64,000 nucleotides of DNA from Varanus komodoensis (GCF_004798865.1 NW_025336598.1:25889519-25953518), one strand, 5' to 3'; positions 1 through 13,376 are shown, counted from the first letter of the stretch. A program made the numbers and translations. The notes: generated by a model from the sequence alone, not told the origin.

Positions 1-3000
1 AAGGTGTGTGTATAAATAAAATTATAAGATATATACTTATATGGAATAGCATTCTCTGGTGTGTTGGGCAGAGGAAAATTAAATCCAGGAATTTGATTTC
101 TGTGTGGAAATAGCCAATGGGATTCAGCTGCTAAAAGCTGAAAAACATTTGGTGTCTTCAGTCACCCCACCTCTGAACACACCACAAATAATATGAATTA
201 ATGAATATTAAGAGTACCATCCAGTGTGGCTGTCTGTAACCCTTGAAACTCAGAGGATTATGGGCATCAACCTGAGCAGGAGAGACACAGATACTGCAAA
301 TGACACAGACAAGCAGTTTTGGCCATCTATGTCCTTTGGTCCTGCTTGTGAGGTGGAGGGACAAGATTCCTCATATCCTGATAGAAGCTCCCCTATTTGT
401 TGCCCTCCCCCCCCAATTCTAGAAATATCTCCATGCTGCAGCCTGCATGGAAAGAACAAGGAAGGTGGAGAGAAGTTGATCCACAGCTGACGTCCCTCTG
501 ATCCCAGAATGCTTTTCCAAGGGCAGAGCTGGGATTCTGATCTACCCTGGCCATCTAGGTAACATCTACCAGCCATGCTAGAAATTGTCTTTCTACAAAA
601 AAAGAGTCTAATTTCAGTGAATTCAATGTGATTGCAGGAGCTGTTTGCCTTAAAATGCATTCTACCTGTTCAGCAATTATATTTTCCTTGAGTGTACTGA
701 GTGAAAAGTTGCTTGGCAAATGCTTGCATATTTGTAGGAGATAGAAAATATGGTAGTGCATTTTCTTCTTTTTAACAATATTTAATGCACTATTGTATCC
801 TATGAAAATTTAGACAAAAGTCCTCTAACTTCCAGCAAGCCCTAATGCTTTTTCTGTCTTAACTTGCACAGGATTACCCTTTTGGGCTGCCATGTTCAGT
901 ATACTTAGACTGGAATTCATTTCTATCAAGTTAATGACCAAAATCAGTTTGTACTTGGAGGGACCCAAAAGTAAGTACATTCTTCCCCCCCGCCCGCATT
1001 TTATGGTTATACCTTGTAAACCACAACATGGCTAATGATATAAAATGTAATAAATAAAAAATGAAATACACATTCATTCTTTTATTCCCCCATTTTGTGT
1101 TCAATTAGAATTTTAAAAACCTAAGGAATAGGTGGAAGGCTTGGGCAATATGTGACGTCTCCCAAGAACCTCCATTACTCCTAGTCACAACTGCATTTAC
1201 AGTCCAAGAATAGACTATAGGACAGTAATCTGCCCACCCCTGTAATAAGAGATACATAATCAACAATATTCTATTGTATCTAGAACAAAGATGTAAGATC
1301 ATGTTTCATTTACAACAACAAAGGGGAAAGCAGCATCTCCAATTTGTGGAGAATATCTGCATTGTCGCAGTCAAGTATTAGAGTATGAAGTTCCAAAAAT
1401 AATAATTTCCATTCTGAAGGGTCATGCAGAAAAGGTTGTAATGCTTTGCAGATCTAGGTTCCAGACGACAGACCGTGGGTGTAAACCATCTGAAGAGCTT
1501 TGACTATCAGACAATATAGACATTAAGCAAAAACATAAAAATTCTACAAAGCTAGAAGTGTTTTTGCAGATGTAATACTTACATCCAAATCTATTCTATT
1601 GAAAAGCTTGAAAAATTGTTTAATCATGAAGACCTAAAAGATGTGATTGAAATACTCCTACATAAAGAGTGTTGCAAGAAAAAGGACCCAATAAATGGAA
1701 AACAGGAATCAAAGTTAAGAAGTATGTTGTGTGTGTATAAATCAGCAGAAACAGTGGAGAACAAAAACTAAAGAAACAGAAGAAAAAGTGGAGGAGGAGT
1801 GAGTAGAAATAAATGCATATCACATCCTGATATATTTAGACTACAAAAGTAATGAAAAAAGTAGATATTGTAAAAAGCGGGTATTTTCTGCAGCTTTTCA
1901 AGGAAAACAAACTGTTGGCTGATGTGGAACAGACTCCAACAAAAGTTTTAACAAAATAATTCTGTATAAGCCTGAAAGACTATCCAAAATCTTCCTTTTG
2001 GCTCTTATAACCTGGACCTCAATTGCATTAAATAGTTTTCTTTATGGCCAAATATATTTGGAAGCCTATCTCTGAAATTGCTACTTATGGTATCAGTGCA
2101 TTATCTGCCTCCTCTAGCTCTTGTTTAATTCCTCAGGAAGCTATTTGCAAATTGAGTTAAATTAGTGCCCACAGCAAAGGATCTTCATTCACAGCAAGCA
2201 AATACTTAAAATCAGGATATGAGGAAAGATACTAGAGCAAAACTTGGTTTGCAGATAACACCAACCCCCGGCTTGTTATTACATGAATAAGTGTTAGTGT
2301 CATACTCCCATCATCTCCTTCATTCTTTGATAAATTTTATTTTCTTACCATGTTTAGAGCAAATCATAGTTCACCATGTTCATCTAAATGGACTAATGTA
2401 TGCCAGTTCAAGTATAATAGTAGACTGTAGTTTATGCTAAATAAGAAGCAATTATATGAATGTTGTTATGTTAGAGGATGAATTTGATGCAATAGCGTAA
2501 ATTTCTAAGGTTTACTCATATAACCCCAAACTGTGGTTTGCTATTTTATTGGTACTAATCCTAAATCTTACTCATCTTGTTGTGGGTACTTTGAGAACTA
2601 CTCCCCAAGGTCTAGTGATCAATTACATCTTTAGCTGGTTGGTGATTAGTGTTACTAATTTATAACCTCTACATTTTCATTTTAATTATGTACAGCAGGA
2701 GAACTGGATATTGCAAACAGGTAAAGGAAATGAACAGTGAACGAAGAGTTACCAGCTTTTAATTATGCAAATAAGGACCACTATGGATAAATTATTTAGG
2801 AATCAGTGTGCTCAGAATGGAAAATTGATTTCCATCATTTGTGTATAGGCCGTTCTTTCTCAGAACAAAGGAAATGAACTTTTCACATATTTCACTTTGC
2901 TACATATACTCTCTGAGAATCCAAAGACAGTTCTTCTATCCCTTCCTCATTTGTACAACATTGTGGTTTCTCCTCAGTGCCATTTTGTTAATGGACTGAT

Positions 3001-6000
3001 TCCCAAGATCACCTTCTGATTCTTTTCCCACTGCCTCCAGGCTCTTTAAAGAATACAGCTATGCCAGTTTGGCAATGGGCATATCAGTCCCATGTGTCCA
3101 GCACAATGGGTAATAATGGTGCTTCCTTTTTGATGAATGCAAGCTAGTCAGTAGCTCATACATAGCCTCCACTCAGCAACACCAGAACAACACCGCAATG
3201 GTGACCTTAAGTGGCATAGAATTCTGAACTCTAAGCACAGTTTTCCTCTTCAGAATTAATTCTTCTGCAAGCTATAGCCTCACTGATACAGCAAAGTTTT
3301 GACATATTTCTTTCAGGAATAATGTATTCAAGAGCCTGGACTCAGAGCAAGAAGGCAGTGTTCAGAATCTCTCTCCATGCACAACTCTGCTGATAGTGAA
3401 ACAAGGACCAAGGTCAGCGTGTGTGTGTGTGAAATTCACTGAAGTAATTGGAGTGTTTTACCACAGTTTGCAAAGAGGAGAGGCTGAAGCAATGTTGGGA
3501 TTCCCATATCCCGGTACAGTCTTGTGCCTCCCTTTTGTCTCCCGTGTGCTGCCCCACCAGGGTGGGCCCCAAAGTCATAATTGCAACTGTACTGCCAGAG
3601 CCAGCTCAGAAAGAGCTGGGAGCCAGAAGAAAGACATTCAGAAAGCAGAACCTTGGCTCCAACATTCGAGTGCTTTCCCAAAGTCAAAGCCACAGCTTTT
3701 CACTTTGTGATAGCTGTCTAAGCAGAGTCTACTAACCCTAGGATTGCACCCCTCTCCTAGATAAATCAAATTTCATGTTTCATATTTGCTGTCACATAGA
3801 AACATGCATACACAAAGAAATACGGAGGCTAATAAAATAAGCATTGTTCGACAGGTTTGTCATTCTGAAAAAAAAACCATCTTGTATTTGCCATACATGT
3901 TTAATCAAAGCTCTGTAAATTGCCAGCGCAGCCCATGATGCAATATGGCAACTGTGCAGCTGAACTTCATTGATTTCTGAATCAATTTCATACTGAATGT
4001 CTTAATTAACTTGATTAATGAAATAAGGCTAGTAGGTGTTGCCTACCCCTAGTCTATTTACACACACACACAGGAACTCATTCCTTTCAATACCAGAATA
4101 ATTTCACGTGCTTTTAAATATATGGTGGAAATACCATTTTAATATTCCTGCTTCACTTCCTGCAATACATCACTTCTCCCTTTCTGTCTTGACTTGCAAA
4201 AATAATGCTACAAAGATCTCAGTGAACTCTTTTGAGGCATAGTGAGAAAGACTAAAAAGCCACTAGTTGTATTTTATCACCAGACCAGTGTATTGTCAGT
4301 TAATGTCCATTCAATTACTTCATAATACCACCTAACAAAGAAAAAAAAGGCATCCCGTTATTTACATAGACTATATGTTACCACTATTGTAGCTGACGTA
4401 ATTTAAGACATAAATCCAAGTCCCCTTCTTTTCTTCTCAAGAATTTTACTTATAAAGCAAAAACTTCACTATGAATTTGCTACCAATATTTTACACCAGC
4501 ATGTCTACATTTGGGAGTGACCACCAGGGTTGAAAGTAATATGGAGGCCATTGGGTTCTGATTAAATTATAAATAGAACAGTTATTTAGAAAATGTTAGG
4601 AAGAACTGAGGCAATTAAGAGGACAACAGGGCAGCCTGAGCCAGCCAGGTAAGAAAGTTGTGGGGTTTGCTTTGTTTCTATTTTTAGTAAAATAACAAAG
4701 CAGTCCAGCTGCACATGCCAAGAGGGTCACAACTTCTGCTGCTGCTCCCTGTTCTTTTACTTCTCTTCCCTCACCAAACAAAAATCCCCTCAGAAATTAC
4801 AGCCTCAGGACCATTCTGCTTGCAGCTGTCTCTAACGTATAGATGGGAAAACAATCCAAGCATTTTGTGGGTTATCTTCCATCCAGCTTGACTTACAATC
4901 AGCTGCCACAGTGAGCTCTCCATGGTCCTGACGAGAGCTCTGCAGAAAAGATCCCCCACATTTCCCCACACGACTCCATCCCATTCCATTTGATAGAGAA
5001 GTGATTGCCTTCAGGAAGAAATTCAGTGAGAAAGCAAATGTCAGAGAAATTAGCATAGGTTCAGCTTAGGGTTCTTGTTTTTAACTCACTGATGAGCTGG
5101 CTAAGAAGTGTGCATGATTGCCCTGTTTTTCATTTCTTCTCTGGCTGACTGCAGTTTCTCCAGCTTCCTGCAATTCAGTTACGTCCAGGGAAAAATATTA
5201 TGAAGGAATTCCTATCACTGGGCTTTTTTTCAGTTTAGGAAACACAGGCAGCCTGGAAGGCTGCAGAGCAGTGGGCAGATAAGAAAGAAAAACATGTACA
5301 CAGCATCAGATTTTGGGGAAACATTTACTCCATCTCTTCCCTGGAACTGGATACTTATCACTGACCCAACAATCTGTATTGCAGAAGATGCTAAATGGGT
5401 ATATGCTAAATGCAGATGATGCTGTTGTCATTTGTACTGACAGTGCAAGGAACCATACTAAAAAGGAAAGAAGGAAAGAAATTATTCTATAATCCTTACC
5501 ATCAAGGACCCTATCTGTAAAAAATGTCAGAAAATCTTCTCTCCTCTTTGAAGAAATTCCATGGATTTATTCCCCATTTCTTTTGTCACACATAGTATGG
5601 AGATTTTTGGAAGGCTGGCACACTGGCATGCCCATAAACAGAAAAAATCATCACAAAATATCCATTGGATTTCTACACCAATATAATTCTGGCACAGTTG
5701 ATAGAGGAAAAAGACTTCTGACGGTGCCACTCCAGTGGAATGTTTTGCCCAGACAGGCTTACCCTGCTGTCATTCCAGTAACACATGAAGACTTATTTTT
5801 ATTTTCCTAATTTTAACGTCATTTCTTTTTCTTTCTGAGTGTACCTCAAGCATGTATGCTGCAACCCTCAGATACTTTTATTAAAGGTGAAAAACAGGTT
5901 AGCCACAATCCCCCATTCTTCTCCCTCCACAAATCTTTGCTCTATCTCCCTGTTTCTAGGGATATGGTCACACTATTCAGCCAATAGGAATAAAATAATC

Positions 6001-7085
6001 ATTGCCAATTCTGTTGCTAGGAAGCTGAGAGCACTATAGATAGAGGATGGGAAGCAGTCACTTTCACAGACATGCTTGTCAGGGGACTCTATGGTTTTTC
6101 CATATCAACTATGGTAAAATGGTGATCCTAGGTCCAGACAACCAAAAAAGCTGTGGGGCAACATGGAAACCTTAGAAGAGATTGCCATTCTCTCTGTTGA
6201 TTACAGAAAACTAATCCCACTATGCAAGAACTTCAAAAATGCATCTGGACAATGCAAAAGACCCACAATGGTAAGATTTCACCAGAGTCCACTGCAAAAT
6301 AGTCACTGAACTTGCTCACAATGTGGTCTCCAATTAGCTGGAATGATGTAGTAAATACAGTAACTCTTTATTTTGTTTATTTAAACTTCCACCAAATAAG
6401 CAGATGATTGGAAGAGCAATGGCTGCAAACAGGTGTATAAGTGAGCTAAAATGCAAAAGGTTATTTTTAATTATAAATATTTATGCACCTCATAAATGGC
6501 AACTCCTTAACATCAAAGATGACTCCTTAATGTTTTCAGCATGTTTGAGCTTCCACTTTCCAATTTCAAATACCAGCATTCAAAATGATAAATAAATGAA
6601 TAAATGTTTGAATGCCATCCACCTCTGTTACCAAATGGAATGAAGAAAGTCACCTACAGCAAGGCAATCACATTACATCCCTCTTCCACCACTAGATCCA
6701 TCAGGTATAGTAGCAAACTATAGAAACTACAAAGGTGGGAAGGAAGAAAAAGGAAAAAGTAAGTACTATCTAGCATCTCCACTTTCTAGTCCCTGAGAAA
6801 TCTTGATTATTTTCTGAGGCTGAATGATGAGATATGACATTAAGATATACACACACAATGTGCTTTTGCAGGAAGAAATAACCAAAGATCACACCTGTGC
6901 AAATATCTTAGATGAATAATCAAGTGGGTTTTTTTCATGCCTGGCCTGTTAGTCAAACTTTAATGGAAAGATACATGTTGGCACCTGCTGTCTGCTTGCT
7001 TACCTGCATACATAAGAGAGAATGGTAGCAAATGACTTTGATCCAAAGAAACTTATTTCAGTGTCCAGGGGCATTGCAAACACAA
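1..7085. other. Unassigned non-coding sequence
   Basis: No gene is supported here. Open frames are short, start at arbitrary methionines and resemble no protein I know. The stretch is AT-rich, with a run of eight C near 407, a short GT run near 3419 and a short CA run near 4061. A mildly GC-richer patch lies at about 3480-3700 and is open in more than one frame, but has no recognisable product. The AT-rich block at 3870-4030 is treated separately as a possible conserved non-coding element. Confidence 0.6.
6404..6475 (+). mobile_element. Possible LINE endonuclease scrap
   Basis: One plus-strand frame reads a short stretch ending in LIINIYAPHKW. The NIYAP/NVYAP motif is characteristic of apurinic-type endonuclease domains of LINEs such as L1. 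Nothing recognisable surrounds it and there is no reverse-transcriptase match next to it, so the resemblance could be chance. If real, it is a fragment of about 25 residues, heavily 5'- and 3'-truncated. Confidence 0.25.
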
Positions 7086-7161
7086 TTAGGGTGCAATCCT
7101 GTGCAAGCTGGGAGTTCTAGGCCCTTTCCCACCTTTCTAAACTTTCACAGGATTGTATCTT
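7086..7161. mobile_element. Short inverted-repeat element (GGGTGCAATCC family)
   Basis: The left end reads TTAGGGTGCAATCCTGTGCA. The right end carries the inverse, with ACTTTCACAGGATTG. The roughly 76-bp unit has no coding capacity and looks like a non-autonomous miniature element. It shares its ends with the copies near 13.3, 14.9, 24.1 and 32.2 kb. This copy seems internally shortened compared with the 110-125 bp copies. Confidence 0.5.
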
Positions 7162-7164
7162 CAG

Positions 7165-7851
7165 AGGTTTAATTCTATAGCCGATATAACGGTTGTATTG
7201 ACATGTGAAATTAAGAGTTATATTTGTTCAAAGCTGTTTGAAGCTGCCTCTAAAACTACTGAGTGATTGTAGAATATCAATCCTCTCTTCAATTCCTTGA
7301 ATGCAGTAAACACAAATGCAGGTTTGTCTTGCATAATGGGAATGTAAAGTTTCTTCCCTTGCGCAACATATCTACTCTAAAACCTAAACCTAAATCTAAA
7401 ACTCTAAAACACACAAGCATGCACACAGAGTGTAAGGCAAACCCCAGCCCAGCAGAACTAAGTAGATAAGATCCAATTATCATTTTCTACTAGCTGAAGT
7501 GAAATGTGACTTTCACTTACTGCTAATTCTATTTTTGCTACAGAGATCAGGGCTTCCATGATTTATAGGAGGACTGCTTTAGAAGTTGCCTAATCAGAAC
7601 TAATGAGCCTGATGATAAGAAGGGACAATTACAGTGATGAATACAAGGGCACCAAAATGGCTCCTTCCATTCCCCACCCCCAAAGCTGATTCCCCCCTTC
7701 CCCAAAATGCTGGTGATCTCGTTTTTGGTCACAGTGCCTCAGTCCTGCAAAGGGTAGTTTACCATTTATCTTTGGGGGATGTGGACAGGAACTCACATGT
7801 TCACAGGGTTTGTCAAATGCAAACTTAACTCATTCCAACAGGAAAGGCTCA

Positions 7852-7894
<43 letters not shown>

Positions 7895-8625
7895 TGTGCG
7901 CGTGTGTGTGTTCAAAATCTTCAAGGAAGGTGCGCAGAATATGCAGCCTTGTAGATCCCTGTCATTGGAAAGAGGGAAACAATGCATCCTTCTGCCAGGG
8001 AAGTCATCCTTTGCTGGGAGTTTTGGACAGCAGCTACAGAAGAGAACTAGAAGTATTGTAGTATCCAGCAGGTGATCTTTTCTGAACTGAAAATTCATTT
8101 ATTTTCAGCAAGTGTTAAAAGGACTTTTCCAGATTCAAAAATGAAGTTACTATGATATCCTTACTGCAAAGCACACAGAGGATTCTGGGGGGAAATGACT
8201 GAAAGAAAGATGGTCAAACAAAATGAGAAAACCTCACTACACTCCCTAAGAAGCATTCTTTTCTCATTTTTTTAAATAGTAGGTGTTTATGAAACTTAAA
8301 AGTGCAACTGTTTGTGTATGAGTATGCACGGGGGTTCATTTAAAGTAAGCTCTGTTTTGTCCAATGGGCATTCCTTGCAGTGTGGAGTTAGAATTGCAGC
8401 CTTAAGTATGAAAAGCTGACTTTACTGCAACCCCCATTTGGAGAGCAGCTCTTGAATTTCAGGTGAAGCAACAATACAAGAAAACACAAGACACAAAATA
8501 CAAGACTATTCCTAGTATCTTCCTCTAGGTCTATTTTCCTTAAAATGTTACCTTATGGTGTTTTGCATGCTCATGCTTTCTTCTTATGCATCTGAGTTGC
8601 ATACTTATTTAGTGACCAGCAGAAG
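7165..8625. other. Unassigned sequence with a TG microsatellite
   Basis: No gene is supported. The only clear feature is the TG/CG repeat at 7855-7911. Open frames crossing it are products of the repeat, giving runs such as VCVCVC or THTHTH. Shortly before the repeat, at 7384-7411, is a short run of CTAAAAC/CTAAACC-like units (a few degenerate telomere-like heptamers), too short to call an interstitial telomeric array. Confidence 0.5.
7855..7911. repeat. (TG)n microsatellite with CG interruptions
   Basis: About 15 TG units are followed by a short alternating CG run, then more TG. Alternating purine-pyrimidine sequence of this type can adopt Z-DNA. It also opens long spurious reading frames on both strands. 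Confidence 0.97.
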
Positions 8626-8629
8626 CACA

Positions 8630-8862
8630 CTTACCGTACCTGGCTCTGGTCAACTTCCCCATCCAGGGTCAGGATTGGGTCCAAGAGTGCACCCAAGCAG
8701 CAAGCCTGACTCTCCAGGGGCAGTGCAACTTCATCCAGCAGAGTATTAAGCTTCAGTGTGCTTGCCCTCATCCAGGCCAGAACAGAACAACTGAATATCA
8801 TCAGCATACTGGTGACCCAAAGCACTGGCCAATCTCTCCTTCCAAGAAGAAATGGAGGCACC
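8630..8862 (-). mobile_element. LINE reverse-transcriptase fragment (L2/CR1-like)
   Basis: The minus strand encodes part of a non-LTR retrotransposon reverse transcriptase. Just upstream in the element sense is the catalytic box, read as GHQYADDIQLFCS, with YADD at 8797-8808. It is followed, after a frame shift, by WMRASTLKLN and then VALPLESQ...LGALLDPILTLDGEV. These correspond to the family segments WMxxNxLKLNPxKTE and VALPLxxQVRxLGVLLDPxLSLExQV seen in reptile L2/CR1-type LINEs. The change of frame between YADD and WMRAS shows it is dead. Only about 75 codons remain of a protein normally near 900 residues. No tail or target-site duplication was identified. Confidence 0.8.
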
Positions 8863-8894
8863 TTATGACAGCCCTAGCTCAGTTGTAGTATGTT

Positions 8895-8945
8895 TTTATT
8901 TAAAAAAAAAATTTCAACCTAAAAAAAAAAAAAATTCAACCTAGC
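8895..8945. repeat. A-rich tandem duplication
   Basis: Two copies of an A-run followed by TTCAACCTA lie head to tail. This looks like a slippage duplication within an A-rich tract. It lies just beyond the LINE fragment, on the side of the element's 5' end, so it is not that LINE's tail. Confidence 0.7.
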
Positions 8946-11040
8946 TCAGATAGATGACTCAGAACTCCATGATTGAGTTGATATAGAAAGACACTTTGCA
9001 CATTAGCATCATAAGAAGTTGGACCCGTAAATGTTGCCATGCTCAGAAATCCAGCCACTCTCTTCCATTTTCTCTACCTCTGCTCCCATGAAGTCTATCT
9101 GCACTCCATGGCTATTGAGCACACTTAATTTTCAGTGGACAATATTGTGGACTTTCAAAAAATGCATATGATTTATGTGAACATATGGGGAACATACACA
9201 AAACTTACAGGCAAACTTTCATTTGGAAAGTAAAAGCAAAGAATGCACTCTGGTTCAGACATGAGGTGGAATGGTTTCAAGACTGAAGAACTTTGACTTG
9301 CTTGAGTTTTTCTAATTTGTGTTGAAAAGGTATTGTCATAGTGTAGCAAAGTTGCAGAGATGCTTTACTGCTCAGTTTGCAAGGCTGCTTGGGTTCACAT
9401 GCGAGGACCCAAAAGACTTTAGAATTAAAAGAAATCGAGACTAACTGCAACAAAGGTTTTCTGTACTGACAAAACATCTGCTAGTCTTGCATGCTGCTGA
9501 CTTCATGCCGGTCCAGCTTAGCATCCATTGAAATCAGCATTTCTAGAATGTTGTTTCATGGGAATCTGGGAATAAAGATAGAGTACCTCTCTAAGGGGGA
9601 TTCCCAGATGTGAAAGGAAGTGGATTTAGTTCAGCAATTTTGTGTCCATTAACTCATTTCGCTTTATTGACCATGCAGGCAAAGTTATCCATATATCTAA
9701 CAATCTGAACCTTCCTAAAATAGGTTAAGGATACAGCTGAAGGGCTGAGCTTTAATGGAAGAGGCATTGTACCTGTAGTGTTTGTCCACTGATGGTTCTA
9801 CTGACACACCCAAGTCACAATGCCATCCTGTTGATGTCAACTGAGCAGTGTGAGTATTTTTTCCCAGGTCTCATTCTGTCTACAACCTTTCAGGCAGTAT
9901 ACAGTGAAGGAAAAAAATAAACTCTTTGTGGATCTTGACTGAAGGTTTTCCCATGGTTTTCACCTGTCAGAGCCAAACATTGTATCACTGCTGAATGGCT
10001 TTTAAATCTCAGGCTGGGTATGTCACGACAGATGACATACTACCCACACAATGCTTGCAAGACTGTCCCCAGGGATGATCCAGCACCACCTAAAATGCAG
10101 GTATTTGTCATCATATGTCATTCTAGGACATACAGGTGGCTAAGCAATAGGCCTATGATTTCCATAAGCCTATGGAAGGCTATAAACACATTGTCATCTG
10201 ATTTAAAAAATGCAGCCTGCACACACATTTGAAATTGGCTTATGCCGCAGAAGCTGTTTCCCTGAGTAATCACTACCAGGTTTATCCTGCTCCTTTCAAT
10301 CACAGAATGATTCCACTTGAGTTGATAACATAGAATTCACTGTTGTAATCCTCTCTAACTATATTCAAAGTCTGGAAATAATAGGATTGGGAAGAGGGAG
10401 GAGTTCGCCTTTCTGACCTCTGACCATGGTAGGTCAATGACTCTCTTCTGCCTACACAATTGCCCAAATTAATGAAAAGGAACTTCAAAATCTCTTGCAT
10501 GAGTTGCTAAGCTACAGTGCTCTGAACTCTAAGATATATTCTCATTTTTTCTGAACTTCCTTAAAGCTCTGGATAGATGCAGGATTGAATGGAACAGTCA
10601 ACTTCCATTTCATGTAACTTTTACATGCTTTCATGTATGAGTCCATTCCATTCCATTCCATTTGCATTTCATGATCATAATAATTGTTGTCATCATCGTT
10701 ATCAAATGATAATTACAATGTGGAAAAGGTAGCAAAAAGGTAACATGGACATTCCTTTCTATGTACACGAGCAGCGTAGTAACGGAATCAGTCTTGAACA
10801 TTGGCACCTCCGTTTAGGGTAGCAGGTGGGCTTAAGGGGCAAAAGGCTAGGCTAGACTACAGAACAAGCTGTCTTCCATTCCTCTGCCAGTTTACAACTT
10901 CTCCTGCTGAAGTGGATACCTCTGTCTAAAGGCAGGGTTGGTCCTGATGGTCATCTATTAATCTCTTCTCTAGTTTGTACCATAAATATTCACCTGGTTA
11001 GATAAATTACACTGATAAATTGCCATGACTGCATGCTCTA
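8946..11040. other. Unassigned non-coding sequence
   Basis: No gene or recognisable repeat is supported. There is a short CATTC-type tandem run at about 10645-10665. Open frames are all below 75 codons and look random. Confidence 0.55.
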
Positions 11041-11043
11041 AAA

Positions 11044-11166
11044 CTTCACTATAGGATATTTATTTATTTACTATAGGATATTTATTTATTGTTGTAAGCC
11101 GCCCCAAGGCTTCGGCGAATGGGGTGGCATAAAAATGTTTTAATAAATAAAATAAATATAGTGAAG
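11044..11166 (+). mobile_element. L2-type retroposon 3' tail between inverted arms
   Basis: The core, from 11092, reads TTGTAAGCCGCCCCAAGGC and then GGGTGGCATAAAAATG, followed by a TAATAAATAAAATAAATA tail. This matches the common reptile LINE tail of the form GTAAxCCGCCCTGAG...GGGCGGTATAAAT(AAATA)n. It is a very short 3' piece with no coding part. It is flanked by CTTCACTATA at 11044-11053 and its exact inverse at 11157-11166. Two copies of ACTATAGGATATTTATTTAT precede the core. Confidence 0.65.
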
Positions 11167-11169
11167 AGT

Positions 11170-13260
11170 GTTAGCTTTGTACTGGGAGATTCAAATAGGA
11201 AAAATTAGGGCAAAGTCTTTGCATTGCACCTTTGCTCTTTGGAACTCCCTCATCTAGATGCCTTCTGAGATTCTGAGGACCTGCCAGGCTGAAACTGTCG
11301 TAGTAGGGAGAACAGCAGAGTCAATATTGCCTTTCTGCCATCTGTTGTTTCATTTTTTGCTAGATGGGTTTTCAGCCCCTCTAGTCAGGTCACTTTAGAG
11401 GGGAGGGAAGGAGGCTGGAAGATGCTGAGGATAAATTGCATCCCAATGACTCCAATGTCCTTCTTTCATGCCCAATTTTCCCTTCCAAGTTTGAGTGTCT
11501 GACCTCAGAGAGACAGCTGTCACAGTTCTCTTTGCACTGTTTGGGAGGTGGTGAAGGACAGGGGTTGGATCTCTGACAGCAATTTGAAGGTCAGAGCACC
11601 ATCTTGACCTTGAAAAGGGTCTGAACTATCCTATGGACCTTGGGGCCATGACCTTGCTTTCTTAGCTAGACATCTTAAGAGCTGAAGCCTCATACATACA
11701 CACTCAATTTATATAAACTTTCTAAGAATACTGTGATTATGTAATAATATACTATGTAATTGTATAGTATATTGGTATTGTGATATTTCTGAGAATGTTT
11801 TCAAGTCACGTGGCAAAATGTGCATTGCTTCTTAGTGAAGAAAGGTAATTCTAAGTGTGTGACAGAAATTAAGCCTGCTTCCAGTTAAAGTAAAACCCTA
11901 GCAGATGAACATATAAATTATGCAGGCTAAATGTCCTCCAATTTCCTCATTTAATACAGTCCAGAGAATGTATCTCACTGCCAGGACATCTCATTGTTCA
12001 GCATGTATTTTGGACTACAAATAAGTGCATTGGGTGCTATAGAGCAACACCAACATTTACACTGGAAAAACCATTGCATCCTTGCCAGTTCATTTCATTG
12101 TTCTCCTGGTAATTTCCCTTATCTCTCCTGGTTGGAGCTACGAAACTCAGATTTGGCATAGTTTTTAACTGCCATTTATAAAGGTTGGAAATACATATGT
12201 AATGTTATTCTCATTCAGGAAGGACGTTAGATTATACCATTATGCAATGCCTATGGCAATGTATTCTTCACCATGGCATAGATCCATAGGAAACTGTGTG
12301 GCGATGGACATTGTTGCATTCCAAAAAACTGAAAGTACAAATGGCTTGGTTTTCCTGTTTTCTATATTGCCTTGTACCATCCAAACAGAACTTGCAATGA
12401 CTAAGATTGCCAGTAAAGCTCAAGCTGAGGTGCAGGATATTACAGGCTATTGGCTGGTGTGTTGGAAATGAATAATGGCCATTTGGGACACAACAAAAAA
12501 GAATTAAAAACAGGAAGCCTGTTCTAATCAACAACAGATCAACAACCAAGTTGGAAGGTATGATACTATAACACGCATACAACTGTAAAAACTCACAAAA
12601 CCCTTACAAATTCACAATCCAAGTTCTAGAACCACAAAAATTGAAGGCAAGAAGTTTGATTCATTTCATAAGTTTAAAAAGTAGTCCTTTTTAAATGACA
12701 GACAGAAAACAATGCCACTCTTAATTAGTCTGCTTCATTGGTTTAGTAATAGTATAACAATCACAATTTCTTTTAAAAGCATAATTTATTAATCTAATTG
12801 TGGCATTCACATACCACTGAAGACTAGTGCAATAGAGAACAGTGGAGATTTGCTGGGGAAATTTGGCACTACCATCAAATTTGCAATGCAAATTGCTGCC
12901 TCTTTCCATTGCCCTAGCAAGCAGTAATTACGTTGCTCAAGTAATGGGTTCAGTTAATACATCACTAGCAGTTGTATTAGTCCACTTTTGGATCCCATCC
13001 ATTATCTTCACCCAATGATTAATCACTTACCTAATAAAAATCCTCACATATATTTGGAAGAGGTCTATATCCAATCTGAATCTGTCAGATCATATACCTT
13101 TAGGTATGCCTTGTATTACCTAAAATTCAGGGTCAGTGTGTGTTCACATTCTGATTTTTTGAAAGAGCTGGGTAGAAGCAGAAACATAACAGGTACAAAA
13201 CTAAGCAATGCTGCTAGCAGCATTAAGAGGAGATCACTTAAACATGAGCTGATTGTTTGC
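11170..13260. other. Unassigned non-coding sequence
   Basis: No gene is supported. The part around 11180-11660 is moderately GC-richer but has no recognisable coding content. A perfect 10-bp inverted repeat with an 8-nt loop lies at 11746-11773 in very AT-rich DNA. The overlapping plus and minus open frames at 12.2-12.6 kb resemble nothing known. Confidence 0.5.
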
Positions 13261-13376
13261 TGTGTGCCTCTATGCATATCTACACAGAAAAATATCCTAC
13301 AACCCTCAGCATACCCCAGACAACCATGGCTGTAGGACTTCTTTTTGTCTAAACACACATAAGATTGCACCCTTAA
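13261..13376. mobile_element. Short inverted-repeat element (GGGTGCAATCC family)
   Basis: The right end is complete: TTTTTGTCTAAACACACATAAG followed by ATTGCACCCTTAA. The left half carries the inverse in decayed form (CTCTATGCATATCTACACAGAAAAA). The interior has the AACCCTCAGCAT-type segment seen in related copies. It has no open frame. Ending in TTAA on the right agrees with other members. Confidence 0.6.

Noticed and set aside
7384-7411. Telomere-like CTAAACC/CTAAAAC units
   Set aside because: Only a few degenerate units; too short for an interstitial telomeric array.
7779-8098. Cys/Val- and Thr/His-rich frames near 7.85 kb
   Set aside because: They are translations of a TG/CA microsatellite.
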